A DNA stretch of 5,254 nt from contig JAFYIM010000433.1 in the NCBI GenBank assembly GCA_017538635.1, forward strand, positions 1 through 5,254, read 5' to 3'. The notes beneath the pieces are model-generated. The model worked only from the letters and a program-made list of their open reading frames with translations, was not told the origin of the DNA and made no database searches. This document shows, one piece after another, positions 1-5,254 of this stretch. Every line of letters starts with the position of its first letter. Position 1 is the stretch's first letter. Source of the DNA: a bacterium (GTDB taxonomy: Bacteria > UBA3054). Both the position numbers and the translations under genes were made by a program.

Positions 1-1743
1 GACGCCCAGCTTAGGATTCACCCACATCGTAGCAGGATAAAGTCCTTCGGGCTTAAGTTCGTAACGGATAAGCAGAAGATCCGTTTGATCAGTCGCGGGA
101 TGAACCTCCGTTATAGGATCGTAGGAGTTGAAAGCGTAAAGGTCGTCATGGGTGATGCCGGCGTTGTTGCCGACGACGTTGAAATAGACTCTGCCGTGAG
201 TGTCGGAGGTAGGCTTAAGAAGCAGGGAGATCCACATGTTGGTCTCGCCGAGCTTGCTGTAATGGAAGCCCTCCCCGAATGTCTGGTTGGGCATACGGCT
301 GAGGTCTATAGATTCGCCGTTAAGCTTAAGGCAGCCGGGCGAAGTGGCGAGCTGGTTCACGCCGTCCGAATATTCCAGCGATTCGTCGGAAGTAGCATAG
401 ACGTCGGCGGTGGATGGCTTCCAACCGTTGTTCCATCCTTGGCCTCCCGTTTTGAGATCCAAGCGTTCGCCGGCGGGATAATTGAAGCCCTCGTAAGCCA
501 GTTCACCGTAAGTCGGAGTCGGGATCGTGCGGTAGGTCCTAGCGACTTTCCTGATCTTGTTCCAGGTAAGAGCATTGTTGCGGGAAGCGTATCCGACGAG
601 CGTTCCCTTGAAGTAAACGTTCGTGGCGGAGAAATAGTCGCAGCGGTGGTAGTCGCCCTGGTCGTAAGCCATGACCGTTCCGTAATGGCCGTGATCGGTG
701 GCGCCGGTGAAGTAGTAGCCCAAGGAGTGGCCGAAGACGCCGCCGGAGGCGGGGCCAGGCTGACTGTCCTGCTCATAGGCGTGGTTGCAGCCGATGTTGT
801 GGCCCATCTCATGCACCCAGGAGTCGCCGGTCATCTGCAGGACGCGGATAAGGTGGTAGCTGGAATCCGGCATGCCGGTAGTGCTGCCGTTGACGTAGGC
901 GAGGCCGCCGACGTCGTGGACGTAGGCCACGATCGTGCAGAGGTCGGCGCCGACCGCGTTCCTGACTTCATACACGCCTTCCCAGCCGTTCCTGGCGTTG
1001 GTGAAGTTCGAAAGGTCCGTGTAAGAGCTGCCGGCTTCCTCGTAGTTCCACTGCTGGGAGTGGGCAAGATAAAGGCGGGTGTTGATAAGGGAGTTCTGGA
1101 GGCACTCGTTGCCCTTGGCGATGCCCTGGGCGATGAAGGTGTTGATCCTGTTGTGGCTGCCGGCGTACTCCAGCGATTTCGGAGTATAGAAAACGGCTAA
1201 GCGCAGGTAAACGATCTCGTCGTCCTTATAGTCAAAGTATTCGACGTCGTCTTTTTCAATGTCGTTCCCCGAAGTATTGACAAGCGCCCTTGGATCCGGG
1301 AGCTCGCTGCCGGGGAGAAAGCCTTCGTCGGCTTCACTAAAAGAGGCGTTGTTTATGGTCTGGACGCCGCCTTCCGTGTACTCCCACTTGATGTCGCGGT
1401 CGAGGTCAAGGTTCTCGATGTGTCCGCAAAGATAGTCGCCGCAAAATGTGATGATGAAAGTGCCGCCCTGATCCTCTACGTCGCCGGCTCTCACTACTAC
1501 GCCGTTGATGTCTTTGTAGGCAAGGTCCACTACGCCCTTAAAAGTTCCTTCCGGCGTAGCGAAAGTGACCGTGTCCCCTATCTTGGAATCAAGGAGCGCG
1601 GTCTGGTACTGTTCGGCCGCAAGGTACGTGTTGTTGTCGGGCGTAGCCGAGGCCGGGATGCTGCCGTCCCTCAGGTCGAAATTAAGGTTGCCGGCAAGGG
1701 CTGTAAACGCAGTGAGTGCGATCGCAAAAAGCAACTTTTTCAT
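1..1743 (-). CDS. Secreted reprolysin-like zinc metalloprotease (metzincin), 3' end cut by window edge
   Basis: The frame runs without a stop from the ATG at 1743 to base 1, giving 581 residues of a longer protein. Residues 1-17 (MKKLLFAIALTAFTALA) are a typical Sec signal peptide, with likely cleavage after ALA. Residues 18-177 are probably a propeptide. The catalytic domain spans about 178-407: VYLRLAVFYTP (178-188), GADLCTIVAY (265-274), the zinc site HEMGHNIGCNH (H311, E312, H315, H321), the Met-turn GTVMAYD with M358, and YFSATNVYFKGTLVG shortly after. HExxHxxGxxH plus a Met-turn defines metzincins; the surrounding motifs fit bacterial reprolysin-like (M12B-type) enzymes, which cleave extracellular proteins. 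From 417 a second module starts with YEGFNYPAG, then GGQGWNNGW (433-441) and WISLLLKP, a probable beta-sandwich of the kind attached to exported proteins of PVC bacteria. All catalytic residues are present, so activity is expected. The C-terminal sorting or anchoring region is not visible. Its substrate is unknown. Confidence 0.9.
   Translation of the reverse strand, partial: MKKLLFAIALTAFTALAGNLNFDLRDGSIPASATPDNNTYLAAEQYQTALLDSKIGDTVTFATPEGTFKGVVDLAYKDINGVVVRAGDVEDQGGTFIITFCGDYLCGHIENLDLDRDIKWEYTEGGVQTINNASFSEADEGFLPGSELPDPRALVNTSGNDIEKDDVEYFDYKDDEIVYLRLAVFYTPKSLEYAGSHNRINTFIAQGIAKGNECLQNSLINTRLYLAHSQQWNYEEAGSSYTDLSNFTNARNGWEGVYEVRNAVGADLCTIVAYVHDVGGLAYVNGSTTGMPDSSYHLIRVLQMTGDSWVHEMGHNIGCNHAYEQDSQPGPASGGVFGHSLGYYFTGATDHGHYGTVMAYDQGDYHRCDYFSATNVYFKGTLVGYASRNNALTWNKIRKVARTYRTIPTPTYGELAYEGFNYPAGERLDLKTGGQGWNNGWKPSTADVYATSDESLEYSDGVNQLATSPGCLKLNGESIDLSRMPNQTFGEGFHYSKLGETNMWISLLLKPTSDTHGRVYFNVVGNNAGITHDDLYAFNSYDPITEVHPATDQTDLLLIRYELKPEGLYPATMWVNPKLGV
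781..813 (-). other. Zinc-binding active site of the metalloprotease
   Basis: These codons encode HEMGHNIGCNH (residues 311-321): three zinc-ligand histidines, the general-base glutamate E312, and the glycine at 318 that allows the turn to the third histidine. The Met-turn methionine (M358, codon 670-672) lies 37 residues further on, a normal metzincin distance. A cysteine (C319) sits two residues before the third histidine. Confidence 0.93.
1693..1743 (-). other. Sec signal peptide of the metalloprotease
   Basis: The first 17 codons encode two lysines, a hydrophobic core (LLFAIALTAFTA) and an A-L-A cleavage box followed by Gly. No lipobox cysteine follows, so signal peptidase I is expected and the product should be released to the periplasm or beyond. 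Confidence 0.88.
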
Positions 1744-1747
1744 AGTG

Positions 1748-1753
1748 TCCTTA
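1748..1753 (-). promoter_or_regulatory. Ribosome binding site of the metalloprotease overlapping the upstream stop codon
   Basis: On the minus strand the sequence reads TAAGGA, then CACT, then ATG. The TAA stop of the 626-residue gene is part of the AAGGA Shine-Dalgarno match. The 4-base spacing to the start is short. The arrangement suggests that termination on the upstream gene feeds initiation on this one, and it supports the ATG at 1743, which is also followed directly by the signal peptide. Confidence 0.6.
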
Positions 1754-3631
1754 GTAGAGTTCTATCTGATTGAGGCCTTTTTTCAAAGTGACGTTCCAGG
1801 TACGGCCGTTTTCATTTTTAACGGTCAACGGGCGTTTTTCCTTGGAATTTATGACGAGGCGGTAGCCTAAGAGTTCTTTTTCCAGTTTCGGTTCCTCGGC
1901 TTCAAAGAAAGCGCTTGCCCTCTTCTGCGCCGGGATGATCGTTACGTCGCCGAAAGCTTCCTTTACTTCGCATATCGCTAAAAGCAGCGCGGCTTTCTCA
2001 AGAGGAGAAGCGGTAACGTTGCTCTTAAGGTCCGGCAGCGCGGAGTAAGGCTTGTAGGCGAAATAGCATTCCCTCTTTTGGATGGCGGAAAGAAGCAGCC
2101 TGGCACGCTCCTCGAACATCTTGGCGCCGCTCACTTTCTGAGCGGTGAGGAGGAGAGGCAAAGCAAGGGGGAGCGCATCTTCCGAGAAGTCGCCCGCCTC
2201 AGAACCGGAAAGCAGTCCGCACACCTGCGCCTTCAGATAATGCGGCTGGTACGTCTGCTGGCGCCCTATGAGGCGATAGACGAGCTTTACGCAGTTGGCC
2301 CTATAGTTTTCCCTCTTGGTTAGGCAAAAGGCCTTTTTGGCTGCGCTGGCGGCGAAAATGAGTTCTTCCGTCGTCGAGTTGGCGCGCTTAGTCAGAAGTT
2401 CCCTGGTTATGGTGTTGAGAAGCGGAGTATAAATTTCCTTGTCACAGCCGATCTCCTCTAAGAAAAGCACGGCCCAAGGGGAGGTGCGTTTCTTGGAATA
2501 GCCCTTCTTAATGTGATTTGTGGCGGACTCCAGCACTTCCGGGATATAGCCGCCGCGGTGACGGCGGGCGATAAGCTCTTTCTTGAGATTCTTCAGCTCG
2601 TCCTTGAAGCCGGTAGCGCCAATTTCGTTCTCCCATCTGGCGAGCCAGTAGGCGGCCCTGGCGATCTCGGAAATGTTGATCTCCGGTTCTCCAGACTTCT
2701 TGAAGGTTCCGGGATAGGGATAATTGGCGGGAGGAAGCGATTTGAAGCGCGGCGCCTTCTTGTAAAGCTGCAGAACTTTTTCCGCAGCGGCGGGGATCTT
2801 CTGACCGTTTGCTTTTGCGGTCTTGGCAAGCGCGAAGGCCGCGCCAAGGAGTTTGCCAAAAGGCAGGGGCGCTTCGGCCTGGTCAGGGGACGCGGAAAGC
2901 TTGTCGAGGAGCGTTTTCAATTCCTGGCTGGCTTCCTTTTCAAGCTTCTTGAAGTCGATGGGCGCTGCTTGTGTTTCCTTCTTCGCGAACTGCCAGGCGG
3001 TCTGCGTCAGCGCGCCCTGCAGGGAGTTGACGTTAGTGCCGATGAGGTAGAAGGTGAACTCCAATTTTCGGCTTCTCGGGAAGGCGTTCAGAGGCCAGGA
3101 GCGTTCGGAGTCTGTCCCGAAGCGCAAAGAGCGCTCGCCGGCTTCCAGTTGCCAGAGCCATTCCTGGCGCTTGGCGAAAGTTTCCGGCGCTACCAAAAAC
3201 ACTAGCGCGTCATCTTTTTCGATCAAAGCGCCGTAGGGCGTCGGCCATTCGCCGGAGTACCAGTTCTTCTTGGTTTCGTAGGGCGTTACTATCTTCTGCC
3301 CGTCCTTGCCCTGAAAAGTGAAGTAGAAGGCGTCGAGCTGAGAATTGTTCTTCAGGGTGACGGAGGCTTTTATTTTAAGCGTGGAAGCGTTCTGAAAAAA
3401 GACTTCCGCTTTGGCTGAACCGTAAGGGGAAGCGCCGTTGAAAAGGGCGTGGCCTTTCTTGGCTTCCGCTTTCTGATAGACAAGCGTTTCCGTGAAGCAG
3501 TCAAAAGCCAGGACGTCCCTTCCTCTCAGTTTGCCCTGGAAACGCAGTTCCGCCTGGCATTCCCCGAAAGTCAGGGAGAGCGATCTTTCCTTGGCGGATT
3601 TTCCAATCTCGAATTTGATTAGCTTTTCCAT
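1751..3631 (-). CDS. Uncharacterised 626-residue protein, beta-rich N-terminus plus long helical region
   Basis: I do not recognise this family. The protein has no signal peptide or membrane segment, so it is probably cytoplasmic. Residues 1-200 alternate short hydrophobic strands (for example TLKIKASVTL at 84-93, AFYFTFQG at 101-108, LVFLVAP at 143-149 and LEFTFYLIG at 190-198), as in a beta-sandwich; the stretch KNWYSGEWPTPYGALI (122-137) is rich in Trp and Tyr, as in carbohydrate-binding surfaces. Residues 226-245 look like a charged linker helix. From about 255 to 570 the sequence is mostly amphipathic helices (FGKLLGAAFALAKTAK, 258-273; ISEIARAAYWLARWE, 320-334; PLEKAALLLAICEVKEAF, 543-560), resembling an alpha/alpha toroid or helical-repeat fold. 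The last 45 residues return to strands, ending in LNQIELY. This layout recalls glycan-active enzymes or their degenerate relatives, but I see no assignable catalytic motif. It is Lys-rich. The ATG is 10 bases after the nadA stop and the next gene begins 7 bases downstream. Confidence 0.85.
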   Translation of the reverse strand: MEKLIKFEIGKSAKERSLSLTFGECQAELRFQGKLRGRDVLAFDCFTETLVYQKAEAKKGHALFNGASPYGSAKAEVFFQNASTLKIKASVTLKNNSQLDAFYFTFQGKDGQKIVTPYETKKNWYSGEWPTPYGALIEKDDALVFLVAPETFAKRQEWLWQLEAGERSLRFGTDSERSWPLNAFPRSRKLEFTFYLIGTNVNSLQGALTQTAWQFAKKETQAAPIDFKKLEKEASQELKTLLDKLSASPDQAEAPLPFGKLLGAAFALAKTAKANGQKIPAAAEKVLQLYKKAPRFKSLPPANYPYPGTFKKSGEPEINISEIARAAYWLARWENEIGATGFKDELKNLKKELIARRHRGGYIPEVLESATNHIKKGYSKKRTSPWAVLFLEEIGCDKEIYTPLLNTITRELLTKRANSTTEELIFAASAAKKAFCLTKRENYRANCVKLVYRLIGRQQTYQPHYLKAQVCGLLSGSEAGDFSEDALPLALPLLLTAQKVSGAKMFEERARLLLSAIQKRECYFAYKPYSALPDLKSNVTASPLEKAALLLAICEVKEAFGDVTIIPAQKRASAFFEAEEPKLEKELLGYRLVINSKEKRPLTVKNENGRTWNVTLKKGLNQIELY

Positions 3632-3644
3632 TAATTTTCTCTCA
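3632..3644 (-). promoter_or_regulatory. Short nadA-to-626-residue-gene junction with weak ribosome binding site
   Basis: On the minus strand this reads TGA (nadA stop), GAGAAAATTA, then ATG. GAGA, six bases before the start, is a weak purine-rich Shine-Dalgarno candidate. There is no room for a promoter or terminator, so the two genes share a transcript. Confidence 0.45.
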
Positions 3645-4550
3645 GAGCGCCAGCATTCTGTCCAGCGCCTCTTTGGCTTTTATTCTGGTCTCTTCTTTGA
3701 CCTTGATCTCATATTCGTTGTCTTCTAAGGCCCACAATACCTTCATGGGCGTCATGAGCTTCATGTTCGGGCAGACGTTGCCTTCAAGAAGAGGATAGAT
3801 CTTCTTTCCGGGCGCCTTTTCGTATATGGCTTTAAGTACGCCCTGCTCGGTCCCGATGATGAATTCCTCGCTTTCGCTTTCCTGGCAGCGCTTGATGATG
3901 GCGGAAGTGGAGCCTACGAAATCGGCGGCCGCGGAGACTTCCTCCGGGCATTCCGGATGAGCGAGGAACTCCGCCTTGGGATACTTGGCTTTCGCTTCCA
4001 TGACGGCCTTCAAAGTGAACCTCTGGTGCGTCGGGCAGAAGCCCGGCCAGACTTCCATTTCCCTGCCCACGCTCTTTTTGGTGAACGTTCCCAGATAGCG
4101 GTCTGGCACGAAAAGGACAGGCTTATCTTTGGGAAGCGAGGCGACGACTTTGCCGGCGTTTGCGCTAGTGCAGCAGACGTAGGCTTCCGCTTTTATTTCC
4201 GCGGAACAGTTGACGTAGGCTACGACGATGGTGTCGGGGTGCTCCTCTTTGTAGCGCCTGAGTTCCTTGGGCATGAGCATATTGGCCATCGGGCAGTTGG
4301 CCCTGGGGTCGGGCGTCAGGACAGTCTTTTGGGGAGAAAGGATCTTGGCACTCTCCGCCATGAAGTCAACGCCGCAAAAGACGATCGTGTCGGCATCCGT
4401 TTTGGCGGCCAATCTAGAGAGCTCAAGGGAGTCGCCTACGAAATCGGCAAGTTCCTGCGTCTCGTAGGGCGTGTAGTAGTGAGCGAGAATGACGGCGTTC
4501 TTTTCCGCCTTCAGCTTCGTCACTTTTTCTTTCAGTTCAGCAAATTCCAT
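3642..4550 (-). CDS. nadA: Quinolinate synthase NadA (4Fe-4S enzyme)
   Basis: NadA condenses iminoaspartate with dihydroxyacetone phosphate to quinolinate, the second step of de novo NAD synthesis from aspartate, in the cytoplasm. The 302-residue length is normal for the family. Family signatures are present in order: ILAHYYTPYE (21-30, with H24 and Y26), DFVGDSLELS (36-45), NCPMANM (85-91), YVNCSAEIKAE (112-122), CCTSANA (126-132), GFCPTHQRF (170-178), HPECPEEV (198-205), DFVGSTS (210-216), IIGTE (231-235) and CPNMK (260-264). C86, C172 and C260 are spaced as the three ligands of the [4Fe-4S] cluster; the fourth iron site is left for substrate. H24, Y26, Y112, N114, H198 and E200 match known active-site positions. 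The protein looks intact. The iminoaspartate supplier (NadB or aspartate dehydrogenase) and NadC are not in the window. The ATG at 4550 follows the upstream stop by 2 bases, with no clear ribosome binding site, suggesting translational coupling. Confidence 0.97.
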   Translation of the reverse strand: MEFAELKEKVTKLKAEKNAVILAHYYTPYETQELADFVGDSLELSRLAAKTDADTIVFCGVDFMAESAKILSPQKTVLTPDPRANCPMANMLMPKELRRYKEEHPDTIVVAYVNCSAEIKAEAYVCCTSANAGKVVASLPKDKPVLFVPDRYLGTFTKKSVGREMEVWPGFCPTHQRFTLKAVMEAKAKYPKAEFLAHPECPEEVSAAADFVGSTSAIIKRCQESESEEFIIGTEQGVLKAIYEKAPGKKIYPLLEGNVCPNMKLMTPMKVLWALEDNEYEIKVKEETRIKAKEALDRMLAL

Positions 4551-4552
4551 AA

Positions 4553-5254
4553 CTATTTGAGAGCGATCTTGGAAACAAGTATGCCTAGCGCTCTTTTGTC
4601 GTTTTCGGGAATGAAGGTCGAGCTTATCTTAAGGGAGCATCTGAGCATCCCCTGCTCCTCGCTTTCGAAGGGGAACTCGACTTCCTGCCAGTCAGGCGAA
4701 GTCAAAGTTTTCTTCACTTCGCTTTTGCCGTTGACGGTCAGAGTAAGTTCCAGCGGACCGGACTCGAATTGCCTGGCGTCGGTAGCGCATTTTATCGCAA
4801 GGCCTTTAGCGTTCTCGCCCTTGAGGACAAAGACCGCGCTGCCGCCCGTCCAGGAAGCATACATGTCCCCTATCTTTTCCGGCGGATAGAAGCCGGTCGT
4901 CAGGAAACGGCTCGCTTCTTCAGAGATCGTTATTTCGCTTGGCGCGCCGGCAAAGGCGCTTTCCAATATCTCTTTGGCGCCGCGGCCGTCCGTTTCAACT
5001 TTTTCAACTTTGGCTGTGACGGGAACGTTAAGCAGGCCGACGTAGGCGCTCTCGTCTTCCAGGGCGACCTTGAAGGCCAGCATCCTGTCCGTCCAGTCGT
5101 AGCAATGCTCGACATGGTCCCTGCCGGGATGCGCCGCGACCGTCACGGTGTATTCGCCGGGGCCCAAAAAAGGCGGAAGCTCAAAACTGACGGTCAAGCC
5201 TTCGCCGGCTTTGAGGGCGGGCGAAGTTTTTTTCAACAGCATGGTGTTGGTGCC
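4553..5254 (-). CDS. Wzt-like polysaccharide ABC transporter ATP-binding protein, C-terminal part (5' truncated by window edge)
   Basis: The reading frame is open to the window edge, so the ATG at 5242 is probably internal and the true start lies outside; 233 residues are visible. Residues 1-63 look like the Wzt C-terminal domain: a GTNT motif at 1-4, a run ending in GPGEYTVTVA (31-40), then CYDW (51-54) and MLAFKV (58-63). In Wzt proteins this beta-sandwich binds the O-antigen or other glycan and selects it for export through the inner membrane with a Wzm-type permease. The nucleotide-binding domain should lie upstream and is not seen. After a linker (about 64-110) comes a second beta-rich module (about 112-233) with GFYPPE (121-126), SWTGGSAVF (134-142), a VNG turn (174-176) and the ending DKRALGILVSKIAL (219-232). 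Similar modules end some glycosyltransferases and Wzt-type ATPases. The stop lies 2 bases before nadA. Without the ATPase part, another glycan-binding protein remains possible. Confidence 0.72.
   Translation of the reverse strand, partial: GTNTMLLKKTSPALKAGEGLTVSFELPPFLGPGEYTVTVAAHPGRDHVEHCYDWTDRMLAFKVALEDESAYVGLLNVPVTAKVEKVETDGRGAKEILESAFAGAPSEITISEEASRFLTTGFYPPEKIGDMYASWTGGSAVFVLKGENAKGLAIKCATDARQFESGPLELTLTVNGKSEVKKTLTSPDWQEVEFPFESEEQGMLRCSLKISSTFIPENDKRALGILVSKIALK

Noticed and set aside
85..1200. Plus-strand open frame of 371 residues opposite the protease
   Set aside because: It is the antisense shadow of the protease gene, whose minus-strand frame has a signal peptide, a zinc motif and a Met-turn. 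The plus-strand translation is Val/Gly/Ala-rich with no recognisable motif, as expected opposite codons ending in C or G.
1744..1750. Possible terminator or promoter between the 626-residue gene and the protease
   Set aside because: The gap is only 7 bases, and I saw no GC-rich hairpin followed by a T-run near it.
2513..3205. Plus-strand open frame of 230 residues opposite the 626-residue gene
   Set aside because: Low-complexity shadow translation with no domain. The minus-strand frame is longer, fits tightly between its neighbours and has plausible secondary structure.
3957..4889. Plus-strand open frame of 310 residues opposite nadA and the Wzt-like gene
   Set aside because: It crosses the junction of two well-supported minus-strand genes and has no family signature.
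5231..5242. ATG at 5242 as the true start of a 229-residue protein
   Set aside because: The frame continues upstream to the window edge, and the codons before the ATG encode GTN, part of the GTNT motif that lies inside Wzt_C domains; no ribosome binding site is visible in the 12 available bases.

Overview
The window is coded almost edge to edge on the minus strand. It holds four co-directional genes separated by gaps of only 2, 10 and 7 bases, so it reads as one stretch of an operon transcribed from high to low coordinates. Both end genes are cut by the window. No RNA gene, mobile element, CRISPR array, promoter or terminator could be supported, and no gene-free stretch exceeds 10 bases.

In transcription order: (1) 5254-4553, the C-terminal 233 residues of what is most likely a Wzt-type ATP-binding subunit of a polysaccharide-export ABC transporter, with a sugar-recognition Wzt_C-like sandwich followed by a second beta-rich module. 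(2) 4550-3642, a complete quinolinate synthase NadA (NAD biosynthesis) with its three iron-sulfur cysteines. (3) 3631-1751, a 626-residue protein I do not recognise, apparently a beta-rich N-terminal part, a long alpha-helical part and a small beta-rich tail. (4) 1743-1, the first 581 residues of a secreted zinc metalloprotease of the metzincin (reprolysin-like) type, with a signal peptide, a probable propeptide, the HExxHxxGxxH site, a Met-turn and the start of a C-terminal sandwich module.

The organism is a diderm bacterium of moderately high GC. The combination of a Wzt-type exporter, weak Shine-Dalgarno signals and a metalloprotease carrying a 'YEGFxY...GGxGWxxxW' module points to the PVC superphylum (Lentisphaerota, Kiritimatiellota, Verrucomicrobiota or Planctomycetota), with Lentisphaerota-like bacteria my best guess. 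This is inference from motif style, not a computed placement.

The genes do not form an obvious single pathway. The first and last concern the cell surface and exterior, nadA is cytoplasmic cofactor synthesis, and the third is unknown. The tight packing suggests co-expression more than a shared biochemical role. The strongest open questions are the fold and function of the 626-residue protein and the role of the second module on the transporter subunit.
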